Assembly: GCF_000336385.2 (NCBI RefSeq)
Contig: NZ_HG424493.1
Location: 17,202 to 81,201, forward strand
Source: Lysobacter antibioticus HS124
Lineage (GTDB): Bacteria > Pseudomonadota > Gammaproteobacteria > Xanthomonadales > Xanthomonadaceae
Length of the DNA stretch: 64,000 nucleotides
Direction of reading: 5' to 3'
Made by a program: the position numbers and the translations under genes. The notes beneath the pieces were generated by a model, which saw only the letters and a list, made by a program, of their open reading frames with translations, was not told the DNA's origin and made no database searches. This document shows positions 36,702-49,373 of the stretch, piece by piece. Each line of letters starts with the position of its first letter. The stretch's first letter is position 1.

Positions 36702-39398
36702 ATGGCCGAACTCGCCAAGGAAATCATCCAGGTCAATCTCGAAGACGAGATGCGCCGCAGCTACCTCGATTACGCCATGAGCGTGATCGTGGGCCGCGCG
36801 CTCCCCGACGTGCGAGACGGCCTCAAGCCGGTGCATCGTCGCGTGCTGTACGCGATGAACGAACTCGGTACGCACGCCAACAAGCCGCACTTCAAGTCGG
36901 CGCGTATCGTCGGCGACGTGATCGGTAAGTACCACCCGCACGGCGACCAGTCGGTGTACGACACCCTGGTGCGCATGGCGCAGCCGTTCTCGCTGCGCTA
37001 CCTGCTGGTCGATGGCCAAGGCAACTTCGGTTCGGTCGACGGCGACGACGCGGCGGCGATGCGTTACACCGAGGCGCGCATGACGCGCCTGACCCACGAG
37101 CTGCTGGCCGATATCGACAAGGAAACCGTCGATTTCCAGCCCAACTACGACGAAAAGGAACTCGAGCCCACGGTCCTGCCGACCCGGGTGCCGAACCTGC
37201 TGGTCAACGGCTCGGCCGGCATCGCGGTCGGCATGGCGACCAATATCCCGCCGCACAACCTGGTCGAGGTGGTCAACGCCACCATCGCCCTGATCGACGA
37301 GCCGGAGATCGACGTCGACGGCCTGATGGCGCACATCCCGGGGCCGGACTTCCCCACCGCCGGCATCATCAACGGCACCGCCGGGATCGTGGCGGCCTAC
37401 CGCACCGGCCGCGGCCGCGTGCGCATGCGCGCCCGCGCCGAGATCGAGGTCAACCAGGACACCGGCCGCGAGGCGATCGTCGTCACCGAGATCCCCTACC
37501 AGGTCAACAAGGCCCGCCTGATCGAGAAGATCGCCGAGCTGGTCAAGGAGAAAAGGCTCGAAGGCATCAGCGAGCTGCGCGACGAGTCCGACAAGGACGG
37601 CATGCGCATCTTCATCGAGATCAAGCGCGGCGAGTCGGCCGAAGTGGTGCTCAACAACCTCTATCAGCAGACGCAGATGGAGTCGGTGTTCGGCATCAAC
37701 ATGGTCGCCCTGGTCGACGGCCGCCCGCAGCTGCTGACCCTGAAGCAGGTGCTGGAAGCCTTCGTCCGCCACCGCCGCGAGGTAGTGACCCGCCGCACCA
37801 TCTTCGAACTGCGCAAGGCGCGCCAGCGCGCGCACATCTTGGAAGGCCTGACGGTCGCGCTCGCCAACATCGACGAGATGATCGAGCTGATCAAGACCTC
37901 GGCGAACCCGAACGAAGCGCGCGAGCGCATGCTGGCCAAGACCTGGGAACCGGGCCTGGTCGGCGCCTTGTTGGCCGCTGCCGGTTCGGAGGCCTCGCGT
38001 CCGGAAGACCTGCCGCCGGGCGTCGGTTTCGCCGACGGCCGCTACCAGCTCACCGAAGTCCAGGCCAACCAGATCCTGGAAATGCGCCTGCACCGCCTGA
38101 CCGGCCTGGAGCAGGAAAAGCTGACCGAGGAATACCGCCAGCTGCTCGACGCGATCCGCGGCCTGATCGAGATCCTCGAGCACCCGGACGTGCTGCTCGA
38201 CGTCATCCGCACCGAGCTGCGCAACCTCAAGGAAGAGTTCGGCGACGAGCGCCGCAGCGAGATCCGCGCCAGCGAGGAAGACCTCGACATCCTCGACCTG
38301 ATCGCGCCGGAAGACGTGGTCGTGACCCTGTCCCACGCCGGCTACGCCAAGCGCCAGCCGGTCAGCGCCTATCGCGCGCAGAAGCGCGGCGGCAAGGGCC
38401 GCAACGCCGCCGCGACCAAGGACGAGGACTTCATCGACAAGCTGTGGCTGGTCAACACCCACGACACCCTGCTGACCTTCACCAGCACCGGCCGGGTGTT
38501 CTGGCTGCCGGTGCACCAGCTGCCGGAGGCCGGCCCGAACGCGCGCGGTCGCCCGATCATCAACTGGCTGGCGCTGGAGGCCGGCGAGCAGGTGCAGGCG
38601 GTGCTGCCGGTGCGCAGCTACGACGAAGACCATTTCGTGTTCTTCGCCACCCGCAACGGCCGGGTCAAGAAGACCCCGCTGACCGAGTTCGCGTTCAAGC
38701 TCGCGCGCGGCAAGATCGCGATCAACCTCGACGAGGGCGATGCCCTGGTCGACGTCGCCCTGACCGACGGCAACCGCGACGTGATGCTGTTCGCGTCCAA
38801 CGGCCGCGCCTCGCGCTTCTCCGAATCGACCGTGCGGCCGATGGGCCGCACCGCCGGCGGCGTGCGCGGCATGCGCCTGCTCGCGGCCAGCGAGTCCGAG
38901 GCCGACGATGCGGTGGTGCCCGAGGGCGATGCCGACGCGGCCGACGTCCCGAACGACACCGGCACGGTGGTGGTGAGCCTGGTGGTGGTCGACGGCGACG
39001 GCGACATCCTGACCGCCAGCGAGCGCGGTTACGGCAAGCGCACGGCGATCGAGGAGTACCCGCGCAAGGGTCGCGGCACCCAGGGCGTGATCGCGTTGAA
39101 GACCACCGAGCGCAACGGCGCTCTGGTCGGTGCGATCCAGCTCAGCGATCACCACGAGGTGCTGATGATCTCCGACGGCGGCACCCTGGTGCGCACCCGC
39201 GCCGCCGAGATCTCGCAGGTCGGGCGCAACACCCAGGGCGTGACCCTGATGCGCTTGTCCGAAGGCGAGAGCCTGCAGACCATCGAACGCGTCGACGCCT
39301 CGCTGGACGAGAGCGAGGACGGCGGCGAGGGCGAAGCGGCGGTGGCGGTCGGCGAAGCCGCGCCCGACGCGGCGGGCTCGCCGGTGCCGGAGGCCTGA
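36702..39398 (+). CDS. gyrA: DNA gyrase subunit A
   Basis: 898 residues. Cuts and rejoins DNA in the GyrA2GyrB2 gyrase. The N-terminal breakage-reunion domain includes the quinolone region [17 protein letters not shown] (Asp82, Gln83, Asp87 with E. coli numbering, exactly colinear) and the catalytic Tyr in [10 protein letters not shown]. The C-terminal DNA-wrapping beta-pinwheel begins after about residue 530, with the GyrA box QKRGGKG (QRRGGKG in E. coli). The C-terminus ends in an acidic tail ([10 protein letters not shown]). Gln83, instead of Ser, is known in Stenotrophomonas maltophilia, so it is lineage-typical. Confidence 0.97.
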   Translation: MAELAKEIIQVNLEDEMRRSYLDYAMSVIVGRALPDVRDGLKPVHRRVLYAMNELGTHANKPHFKSARIVGDVIGKYHPHGDQSVYDTLVRMAQPFSLRYLLVDGQGNFGSVDGDDAAAMRYTEARMTRLTHELLADIDKETVDFQPNYDEKELEPTVLPTRVPNLLVNGSAGIAVGMATNIPPHNLVEVVNATIALIDEPEIDVDGLMAHIPGPDFPTAGIINGTAGIVAAYRTGRGRVRMRARAEIEVNQDTGREAIVVTEIPYQVNKARLIEKIAELVKEKRLEGISELRDESDKDGMRIFIEIKRGESAEVVLNNLYQQTQMESVFGINMVALVDGRPQLLTLKQVLEAFVRHRREVVTRRTIFELRKARQRAHILEGLTVALANIDEMIELIKTSANPNEARERMLAKTWEPGLVGALLAAAGSEASRPEDLPPGVGFADGRYQLTEVQANQILEMRLHRLTGLEQEKLTEEYRQLLDAIRGLIEILEHPDVLLDVIRTELRNLKEEFGDERRSEIRASEEDLDILDLIAPEDVVVTLSHAGYAKRQPVSAYRAQKRGGKGRNAAATKDEDFIDKLWLVNTHDTLLTFTSTGRVFWLPVHQLPEAGPNARGRPIINWLALEAGEQVQAVLPVRSYDEDHFVFFATRNGRVKKTPLTEFAFKLARGKIAINLDEGDALVDVALTDGNRDVMLFASNGRASRFSESTVRPMGRTAGGVRGMRLLAASESEADDAVVPEGDADAADVPNDTGTVVVSLVVVDGDGDILTASERGYGKRTAIEEYPRKGRGTQGVIALKTTERNGALVGAIQLSDHHEVLMISDGGTLVRTRAAEISQVGRNTQGVTLMRLSEGESLQTIERVDASLDESEDGGEGEAAVAVGEAAPDAAGSPVPEA

Positions 39399-39424
39399 TC
39401 GCCCGGTCGCCGGGCGCGATCGCG

Positions 39425-39452
39425 AAAAACGCCGCCTTCGGGCGGCGTTTTT
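39425..39452 (+). terminator. Terminator of gyrA
   Basis: AAAAACGCCGCC pairs with GGCGGCGTTTTT around a TTCG loop, ending in five T; symmetrical, so it could also act on the minus strand. Confidence 0.92.
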
Positions 39453-39469
39453 CGTTGCGGGCCGGCTCT

Positions 39470-39624
39470 TGTAGGAGCGGCGCGAGCCGCGACCGTCGAA
39501 GCGGTTTACGTGAGCGTCGCTTGCGGAGGTCGTCCATACGGCGTCGATCATCTGCGCCGTCCTGGCTTCGGACGCCGCGCTTGCCTACATCGCTTCGGCG
39601 GTCGCGGCTCACGCCGCTCCTACA
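39470..39624. repeat. Inverted pair of dispersed repeats, BIME-like
   Basis: Arms at 39470-39503 and 39591-39624 are 34 bp each and match at 32 of 34 positions when inverted, with an 87-bp middle. Each arm itself is an imperfect palindrome (GGAGCGGC ... GCCGCGACC). The middle contains GGCTTCGGACGCCGCGCTTG at 39564, shared almost exactly with 54343. Confidence 0.85.
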
Positions 39625-39701
39625 GTCGGGGGCTGCCCCGATTGCGGCGGCCGGCGGTGCGGTGCTAGCGTGCCCGCGACTTTCCGCCACGGAACTACTT
39701 C

Positions 39702-40310
39702 ATGAACAAGCTCGCGCTTTGTCTCGTAACCCCGTTCGCGCTCGCCGCCGGCGCCGCCACCGCCGCGCCGACGACCTACGAGATCGACCCCAGCCACACC
39801 TATCCGAGCTTCGAAGCCGATCACATGGGCGTGTCGGTGTGGCGCGGCAAGTTCAACAAGTCCAAGGGCAGCGTGGTCCTGGACAAGCAGGCCGGTACCG
39901 GCACGGTCGAGATTGTGATCGATACCGCCAGCATCGATTTCGGCTTCGATGCCATGAACGAACATGCCAACAAGCCGGACTTGTTCGACACCGCCAAGTT
40001 TCCGACCGCGACCTACAAGGGCAAGCTGGCCGAGTTCCGCGACGGAGCACCGACCAGGGTGGTGGGCGAACTGACCCTGCTCGGCGTGACCAAGCCGCTG
40101 GAACTGAAGATCAACACGTTCAAGTGCATCCCGCACCCGATGTTCAAGCGCGAGCTGTGCGGCGCCGACGCCAGCGCGCAGTTCCAGCGCGACCAGTTCG
40201 GCATGGACGCGGGCAAGGACTACGGTTTCGACATGAGCGTGAATCTGCGCATTCAGGTCGAGGCGGTGGCCAAAGCCGACGCCAAGGCCGAGGTAAAGAC
40301 CGGCGAATGA
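39702..40310 (+). CDS. YceI-family periplasmic protein
   Basis: 202 residues with a signal peptide cleaved near AATAAPT. The mature part is a lipocalin-like YceI barrel: [38 protein letters not shown], and [18 protein letters not shown]. Two Cys (FKCIPHP and RELCGAD) are in the positions usual for this subfamily. The family binds isoprenoids or fatty amides in the periplasm; the ligand here is unknown. It is followed by its own terminator. Confidence 0.92.
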   Translation: MNKLALCLVTPFALAAGAATAAPTTYEIDPSHTYPSFEADHMGVSVWRGKFNKSKGSVVLDKQAGTGTVEIVIDTASIDFGFDAMNEHANKPDLFDTAKFPTATYKGKLAEFRDGAPTRVVGELTLLGVTKPLELKINTFKCIPHPMFKRELCGADASAQFQRDQFGMDAGKDYGFDMSVNLRIQVEAVAKADAKAEVKTGE

Positions 40311-40332
40311 GCCGCGATCCGCGTATTCAGCG

Positions 40333-40358
40333 AACGCCGCCGCGTGGGCGGCGTTTTG
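40333..40358 (+). terminator. Terminator after the YceI-family gene
   Basis: AACGCCGCC and GGGCGGCGTT form a hairpin around a short loop, with TTTT following. Confidence 0.8.
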
Positions 40359-40559
40359 CTTTGCGGGCCACCGCGGGCTGTCGAATTCCGGGTGCCCGGC
40401 TCGTCGTGGCAATGAGCCGCTCCGACGGCGCTCCGCTGTGCCGCAGTTCGCGGCCGGCGTATGCGCACGGCGTTATGGTGGCGATGCGTGGCGGACCGCC
40501 CGATGCGGTGCCGTCGTCCTGTTCCTGAAACGGGGGCATTCCCCCGATCGGAGGAAGTG

Positions 40560-40916
40560 ATGAGCTACGTCGATGGTTATGTCCTGCCGGTGCCGAAGGC
40601 CAATGTCGCGGCCTATCGCAAACTGGCGCGCAAGGCCGGCAAGATCTGGATGGAACACGGCGCGCTGCAGTACGTCGAAACGATCGCCGACGACGTCAAG
40701 CCGGGCAAGTCCACTTCGTTTCCGCAGAGCGTGAAGCTCAAGCCGGACGAGACGGTGGCGTTCTCGTGGATCGTGTTCAAGTCGCGCAAGCACCGCGACA
40801 AGGTCAATGCGCTGGTGATGAAGGACCCCCGCCTGGACGGGATGGGGCCGCAGGCGATGCCGTTCGACATGAAGCGGATGATCTTCGGCGGGTTCAAGCC
40901 GATCGTGCAGTTCTGA
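40560..40916 (+). CDS. DUF1428 family protein
   Basis: 118 residues. A dimeric alpha-beta-barrel of the DUF1428/YbaA-like family: YVDGYVLPVPKANVAAYRKL, SWIVFKSRKHRDKVN, PQAMPFDMKRMIFGGF. The start at 40560 is preceded by GGAGGAAG, which settles it against the longer frame. Function unknown; the fold is shared with small dioxygenase- and stress-related proteins. Confidence 0.88.
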   Translation: MSYVDGYVLPVPKANVAAYRKLARKAGKIWMEHGALQYVETIADDVKPGKSTSFPQSVKLKPDETVAFSWIVFKSRKHRDKVNALVMKDPRLDGMGPQAMPFDMKRMIFGGFKPIVQF

Positions 40917-41064
40917 GCCGCAAGCGCGGCACGCCACGCCGGGCAACGACGAATCCCACAGCCCCCTTTTTCAAAAGGGGAAGCGCGGGCTGGCGTCAGG
41001 CTCGACGGCATCTGGCGTGCTGTGGACGCGGCAGTGCCGGTCTTCGACCGGCATCTGCATCCGC

Positions 41065-41099
41065 ATCCCCAATCCCCAATCCCCAATCCCCAATCCCCA
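41065..41099. repeat. Heptamer tandem repeat (ATCCCCA)5
   Basis: Five exact copies of ATCCCCA, the inverse complement of the array at 7214, directly next to the terminator of the M4 protease gene. Confidence 0.92.
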
Positions 41100-41101
41100 A
41101 C

Positions 41102-41132
41102 CAAAAAAACCCCGGCCGAAGCCGGGGTTTCT
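41102..41132 (-). terminator. Terminator of the M4 protease gene
   Basis: Minus-strand reading AAACCCCGGC-TTCG-GCCGGGGTTT followed by a run of T (seven A on the plus strand at 41103-41109). Confidence 0.9.
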
Positions 41133-41163
41133 CTTGCTTGACGCCGCTAGGCGCCGATCGCGA

Positions 41164-43815
<2,652 letters not shown>

Positions 43816-44115
43816 TTAGTGGCCGCCGGTGCCGGTATGCCACAGCGGCACGCCGGCCGCGGTGTAGATCACCACGTTGCCGTCGTTCTGCATCAGCAAC
43901 TGGGCCGAAGCCAGGCCGTGGGTGTTGCTGCTCCAGGTCGCGCGGGTGCTGTTGTAGATGACGAAATTGCCGTCGGTCTGCAGGATCGCCGAACTCGGGC
44001 CGTAGCCGGCGGTGATCGACGACCACAGGGCCTGGCCGCTCTGGGTGTAGATCACCAGGTTGCCGTCGCTCTTGCGCATCGCGAATCCCGGTGGCGACGT
44101 CGATCCGGGTCGCCA
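43816..44115 (-). pseudogene. Truncated bulb-type (B-type) mannose-binding lectin remnant
   Basis: The only ATG in frame (44079) gives 87 residues, beginning MRKSDGNLVIYTQSGQALWS and containing three QxDGNFVIY-type repeats with LQTDGNFVIYNS and MQNDGNVVIY, i.e. most of a monocot-lectin domain. Lectin-like residues continue upstream in frame without a start codon (RPGSTSPPGFA up to about 44115), there is no signal peptide and no ribosome site. I read it as the 3' remnant of a secreted lectin or lectin-tagged enzyme. It could instead be a short cytoplasmic lectin. Confidence 0.55.
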
Positions 44116-44340
44116 AGACGGCGCGCAGTCTAGGCAGGGCGGACCGGGCCGGCAGTGACGGCGGTGCCAAGTCGACGGCCGCTGCGCGGGCGCGGTTGCG
44201 TTCAGTGACGGCAGTCGAACCGACAACGGGCGCGATGGCCTTAACCGATCGTCAGCGAGCGTTCGGGCGGACGGTCGCCGACGGTTGTCGATCACCAAGC
44301 CCGCTCTATACTCGTCGCAGTTTCTGCAAGGACACGCACG

Positions 44341-47300
44341 ATGCGCTCGCACGGCCAGGACGGATCCCCGATGCAACCTCAACCGCGGCGGATGCCGCGC
44401 CCGAGCGCGGTGCGCTCCGCCACCCGCGGCCTGGCCGCGCTGCTGATAGCCGCGACCGCGTTGTTCGCCGGCTGCAAGCGCGACACCAGCGGCCAGCTGC
44501 CGGAAACCAGCGGCGAAGCGATCCAGGCCCAGCGCGAGGCGGTCAAGGGCTTCGGCCTGGTCGCCGCCTACCCGGACCAGAAACGCGACGAACTGGCGAT
44601 CGCGCTGGAATTCAGCCAGCCGCTGGTCGGCACCCAGAGCTTTGACGAACTGATCGCGGTCGCCGACAAGAACGGCGCGGCGGTGCAGGGCAGCTGGGTG
44701 CTGGACGACGACGGCAAGATCCTGCGCTTCCCGCATGTGGAGGCCAGCAAGGACTACGTGGTCACGATCAAGGCGGGGCTGACCGCCGCGGCCGGCGACC
44801 GCGTCGGCCGGGAGATCCGCAAGGAGGTCTATACCGGGCCGCTGGAGCCGGTGGTCGGTTTCGCCTCGCAGGGCAGCGTGCTGCCGGCGCGCGACAGCCG
44901 CGGCCTGCCGGTGGTGTCGATCAACGTGCCCGAGGTCGACGTCGAGTTCTTGCGGGTCAAGGAAAAAGAGCTGCCCAAGTTCTTCGCCGAGTACCAGCGC
45001 GGCGGCCGCCGCGGCAGCTGGGAGCTGGAGCGCGACTGGGACGACAAGAAGCCGCTGTCGAAGCTGGCCGAGCCGGTCTACGTCAACCGCTTCGTGCTCG
45101 GCGGCAAGCCCAACGAGCGGGTGCTGACCTATCTGCCGCTGCAGGACATCAAGGAACTGCAGGAACCGGGCCTGTACTTCGCGGTGATGAAGCGCGCCGG
45201 CCAGTTCAAGGACGAGTTCGAGACCGCGTTCTTCACCGTCAGCGACCTCGGCCTGCATGCCCGCGCCTACAAGGACAAGCTGTTCGTGCATGTCGCCTCG
45301 CTGGAGACCGGCAAGGCGGTCGGCGGGGTCGAACTCAAGGTGCTCAACGCGCAGGGCGAGCCGGCGTTGAAGGGCGAGACCGACCGCAACGGCAACGCCA
45401 TGCTCGGCTATCGGCTCGACGCCGGCCACGTGCTGATCGCCCAGCGCGGCAGCGACGTGTCGATGCTGCCGTTCAACCAGCCGGCGCTGGACCTGTCCGA
45501 GTTCGCCGTCGCCGGCCGCGAGCAGGCCTGGTTCGACGTATTCGCCTGGTCCGGCCGCGATCTGTACCGCCCCGGCGAGACCGTGCGCCTGTCGGCGCTG
45601 CTGCGCGACCAGGACGGCAAGCCGGTCGACACCAAGGGCAAGCCGCTGCAGCCGGTGTTCCTGCGTTACGTCCAGCCCGACGGCAAGACCTTCCTGGAAA
45701 CCCGCCTGCAGCCCGATCCGCAAGGCTACGTGCGCCATGCCCAGGCGATTCCGGTCGACGCCGCGACCGGCCGCTGGCGGGTCGAGTTCCGCACCGACCC
45801 GGCGAGCAAGGAAGCGGTGCAGGGCATGACCCTGCGCATCGAAGAGTTCCTGCCCGAGCGGCTCAAGCTCGACCTGAAGGCGCCGGAGGTGCTGCGCCCG
45901 GGCCAGCCGTTCAAGCTCGGGGTCGACGCAGCCTATCTGTACGGCGCGCCTGCGGCCGGCAACCGCTTCACCGCCAAGCTCGCGGTGACGGTCGAGCAGC
46001 ATCCGCTGGAGCAACTGCCCGGCTACTTCTTCGGCGACCCGACCTTGAGTCTGCCGAAGGAGGCCAAGGACGTGATCGACACGACCCTGGGCCCGGACGG
46101 CAAGCTGGAGCAGGACATCGCCCTGCCGGACGAGGCCAAGCCGGTCAGCACCATCGCCGCGATCGTCACCGGCAGCGTCTACGAGACCGGCGGCCGCAGC
46201 GTCAACCGCAGCCTCAAGCGGGTGTTGTGGCCGGCCGATGCGCTGGTCGGCGTGCGTCCGTTGTTCGACGACAAGGACGGCGCCGCCACCGACAGCAATG
46301 CCGGCTTCGAGATCGCCCGCGTCGGCAGCGACGGCAAGCCGCGCCCGGGCAAGGGCCTGCGCGTGACCCTGGTGCGCGAGCATCGCGACTACCACTGGAA
46401 CTACGACGACGACGGCGGCTGGGACTACGACTTCACCCGTCGCTACGAGGACGTGCAGGTGCGTACCGTGGACGCCGGCGCCGCGCCGCAGAAGATCGAT
46501 TTCCCGGTCGAATGGGGCGAATATCGGCTCGACGTCTACGACCCGGCGACGCGCCTGACCACGCGCTATCCGTTCCGCGCCGGCTGGAGCTGGGACGACC
46601 AGAACCGCGGTCTCGACGCGCGTCCGGACAAGGTCAAGCTGGCCCTGGACAAGACCGGCTACCAGGCCGGCGACACCCTGCAGGTGACCCTGACCCCGCC
46701 GCACGAAGGCCCGGGCCTGCTGATGGTCGAAACCGACCGCATGCTGTACGTGCAGGAAATCCAGGCCAAGGCCGGCAGCAAGTTCGAGATTCCGGTCACC
46801 GCCGACTGGGAGCGCCACGACGTCTACGTCACCGCGCTGGTGTTCCGCGGCGGCAGCGCGCCGAGCAAGATCACCCCGGCGCGCGCGGTCGGCGTCGCCC
46901 ACGTGCCGATGGACCGGCGCGCGCGCAAGGTCGCGGTCGGGCTCAACGTGCCCAAGCTGATGCGGCCCGAGCAGGATCTGCCGGTGACCGTCAGCGCGCC
47001 GCAGCTGGCCGGCAAGGACGCCTACGTCACCGTGTCCGCGGTCGACCTGGGCATTCTCAACATCACCCGTTTCGCGGTGCCGGATGCGGCCGCGCACTTC
47101 TTCGCCCAGCGCCGCCTCGGCGTCGACGCCTACGACGTCTACGGCCGGGTGATCGAAAGCTATGAGGGCGACACCGCCAAGATCCGCTTCGGCGGCGACA
47201 TGGCCTTGCTGGCCCTGCCGCAGGCGCGGCGCCCGACCGCGCGGGTGCAGACCGTCGACCTGTTCGCCGGGCCGGTCAAGCTCGACGCCAAGGGCAATGC

Positions 47301-49320
47301 GCGGGTCAAGCTGCGCGTGCCCGATTTCAACGGCACCTTGCGCGTCTCGGCCCTGGTCTATGCCGGCGGCAGCTACGGCAACCGCGACGCCGAGACCGTG
47401 GTGCGCGCGCCGGTGCTGGCCGAGGCGAGCACGCCGCGGGTGCTGGCGCCCGGCGACAAGAGCAACGTGACCCTGGACGTGCAGAACTTCACCGGCAAGC
47501 CCGGCGAGTTCTCGGTCAAGGTCGAGGGCATCGGGCCGCTGGCGTTGAGCGAGGGCGAACGCAAGCTCTCGCTCGGGGTCGAGGCCAAGAAGACCCTGAC
47601 CTTCCCGGTCGTCGCCCGCGAGGGCTACACCACCGCCCAGGTGCGGGTGCGGGTCGACGGCAACGGCTATCAGGTCGACCGCCGCTACGACGTGCCGGTG
47701 CGGCCGGCCTGGCCGGCGGTGTTGCGTTCGCGCACCCGGGTGCTGGACGAACTCGGCGCGGTCCAGCTCGGCGCCGACCTGGCCGAGGGCTTGATGCCGG
47801 ATTCGGTCAATGCCCGCATGGTGGTCAGCGCGCTGCCGCCGATCCCGTTCGCCAGCGCCCTGCAGGGGGCGCTGGAGTACCCCTACGGCTGCGCCGAGCA
47901 GACCACCAGCAAGGGCTATGCCGCGCTGGAGCTCGACGAAGCCACCGCCAAGATGCTGGGCGCCAAGGGCCTGGACGCCAAGCAGCGGCGCGCGCGCATG
48001 GAAGGTGCGTTCGGCCGCCTGGCGGCGATGCAGATCGGCTCCGGCCATTTCTCGATGTGGGGCGATGGCGACTACGTCAACCCGGGCCTGACGCCGTACA
48101 TCGTCGAGTTCCTGCTCGACGCCCGCGACGGCGGCTTCGCCGTGCCGGAGACCATGCTGCAGAAGGCCTTGAAGGTGCTCAACGAGGACCTGCTGTCGGG
48201 CAATGCCTCGTTCTACGGCTACGACCGCCGCGAACACCTCAAGTTCGCTTACCAGGCGCATGCCGGCTATGTGCTGGCGCGGGTCAACCGGGCGCCGCTG
48301 GGCACCTTGCGCGCGATGTACGACAACGACCGCAAGAACAGCCTGACCGGTTTGCCGCTGGTGCACCTGGGCCTGGCGCTGAGCCTGCAGGGCGACAAGA
48401 CGCGCGGCGCCAAGGCGATCAAGGAAGGCTTCGCCCGCGACACCTCGGATCGTCCGGAGTACCTGGGCGACTACGGCAGCCGCTTGCGCGACGATGCGCT
48501 GATGATCGCCCTGGTCCACGAGCACAAACTGTCGCGGCCGGAATACGACGCGCGCAGCGTGGCGATGGGACGCGAACTCGACGCGCGCCGCAACAGCGGC
48601 TGGCTGTGGCTGAGCACCCAGGAGCAAGTCGCGCTGGCGCGGCTGGGCAAGGCCTTGATGGCCGACCAGGGCAAGCAGATCGGCGGCCGCTGGAACGTCG
48701 GCGACGTCGCCTCCGATGCCGATCCGGGCAAGCTGGTCGGGCGCCTGTTCGACTATGCGGCGCTGGCGCGCGGGGTCAGCTTCGCCCCGACCGGCCAGCC
48801 GCCGCTGTACGCGAGCATGGAAGTGGCCGGCGTGCCGCGCAGCGCACCGGCGGCCGACGCCTCGCAGATCGAGGTCGGGCGCAAGTACTACACCACCGAA
48901 GGCAAGGACTGGAGCGGCGGCAGCCTGGTCGAGGGCGAGGCGCTGATCGTGCAGGTCACGATCAAGGCCCACCGCGCCATGCCCGACGCGCTGCTGACCG
49001 ACTTGCTGCCGGCCGGCCTGGAGATCGAGAACTTCAACCTCGGCGACGCCAAGCAATGGGCCGGCGTGGTGGTGGACGGGATCGAGATCTCCGAGCGCAG
49101 CAGCGCCGCCGAAGTGCGCCATGAGGAGTTCCGCGACGATCGCTACGTCGCCGCGCTGAAGCTGGAACAGAACCAGACCGCGCGGGTGTTCTACCTGGTG
49201 CGCGCGGTGACGCCGGGCACCTACACGGTGCCGCCGTCGCTGGTCGAGGACATGTACCGTCCCGACCTGCGCGGGGTCGGCAAGGCGGTGCCGTCGACGC
49301 TGACGGTGCGCCAGCCGTGA
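44341..49320 (+). CDS. Bacterial alpha-2-macroglobulin (YfhM-like), lipoprotein
   Basis: 1659 residues. The signal peptide ends in a lipobox (ALFAGC, Cys45), predicting an outer- or inner-membrane lipoprotein facing the periplasm. A string of MG domains is followed by the bait region and the thioester domain with YPYGCAEQTTSKG: the C-x-E-Q motif (Cys1184-Gln1187) is intact. C-terminal domains end near SLVEDMYRPDLRG, as in E. coli YfhM-type proteins. Such proteins trap invading proteases. AAGGA lies eight bases before the ATG. It begins a four-gene plus-strand unit with two lipoproteins and PBP1C, the usual partner. Confidence 0.95.
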   Translation: MRSHGQDGSPMQPQPRRMPRPSAVRSATRGLAALLIAATALFAGCKRDTSGQLPETSGEAIQAQREAVKGFGLVAAYPDQKRDELAIALEFSQPLVGTQSFDELIAVADKNGAAVQGSWVLDDDGKILRFPHVEASKDYVVTIKAGLTAAAGDRVGREIRKEVYTGPLEPVVGFASQGSVLPARDSRGLPVVSINVPEVDVEFLRVKEKELPKFFAEYQRGGRRGSWELERDWDDKKPLSKLAEPVYVNRFVLGGKPNERVLTYLPLQDIKELQEPGLYFAVMKRAGQFKDEFETAFFTVSDLGLHARAYKDKLFVHVASLETGKAVGGVELKVLNAQGEPALKGETDRNGNAMLGYRLDAGHVLIAQRGSDVSMLPFNQPALDLSEFAVAGREQAWFDVFAWSGRDLYRPGETVRLSALLRDQDGKPVDTKGKPLQPVFLRYVQPDGKTFLETRLQPDPQGYVRHAQAIPVDAATGRWRVEFRTDPASKEAVQGMTLRIEEFLPERLKLDLKAPEVLRPGQPFKLGVDAAYLYGAPAAGNRFTAKLAVTVEQHPLEQLPGYFFGDPTLSLPKEAKDVIDTTLGPDGKLEQDIALPDEAKPVSTIAAIVTGSVYETGGRSVNRSLKRVLWPADALVGVRPLFDDKDGAATDSNAGFEIARVGSDGKPRPGKGLRVTLVREHRDYHWNYDDDGGWDYDFTRRYEDVQVRTVDAGAAPQKIDFPVEWGEYRLDVYDPATRLTTRYPFRAGWSWDDQNRGLDARPDKVKLALDKTGYQAGDTLQVTLTPPHEGPGLLMVETDRMLYVQEIQAKAGSKFEIPVTADWERHDVYVTALVFRGGSAPSKITPARAVGVAHVPMDRRARKVAVGLNVPKLMRPEQDLPVTVSAPQLAGKDAYVTVSAVDLGILNITRFAVPDAAAHFFAQRRLGVDAYDVYGRVIESYEGDTAKIRFGGDMALLALPQARRPTARVQTVDLFAGPVKLDAKGNARVKLRVPDFNGTLRVSALVYAGGSYGNRDAETVVRAPVLAEASTPRVLAPGDKSNVTLDVQNFTGKPGEFSVKVEGIGPLALSEGERKLSLGVEAKKTLTFPVVAREGYTTAQVRVRVDGNGYQVDRRYDVPVRPAWPAVLRSRTRVLDELGAVQLGADLAEGLMPDSVNARMVVSALPPIPFASALQGALEYPYGCAEQTTSKGYAALELDEATAKMLGAKGLDAKQRRARMEGAFGRLAAMQIGSGHFSMWGDGDYVNPGLTPYIVEFLLDARDGGFAVPETMLQKALKVLNEDLLSGNASFYGYDRREHLKFAYQAHAGYVLARVNRAPLGTLRAMYDNDRKNSLTGLPLVHLGLALSLQGDKTRGAKAIKEGFARDTSDRPEYLGDYGSRLRDDALMIALVHEHKLSRPEYDARSVAMGRELDARRNSGWLWLSTQEQVALARLGKALMADQGKQIGGRWNVGDVASDADPGKLVGRLFDYAALARGVSFAPTGQPPLYASMEVAGVPRSAPAADASQIEVGRKYYTTEGKDWSGGSLVEGEALIVQVTIKAHRAMPDALLTDLLPAGLEIENFNLGDAKQWAGVVVDGIEISERSSAAEVRHEEFRDDRYVAALKLEQNQTARVFYLVRAVTPGTYTVPPSLVEDMYRPDLRGVGKAVPSTLTVRQP

Positions 49321-49373
49321 CCGCGGCGGCCTCGGCGACGGGAGGCCATGCGCTTCCCGTCGCGCCGGCGCGC

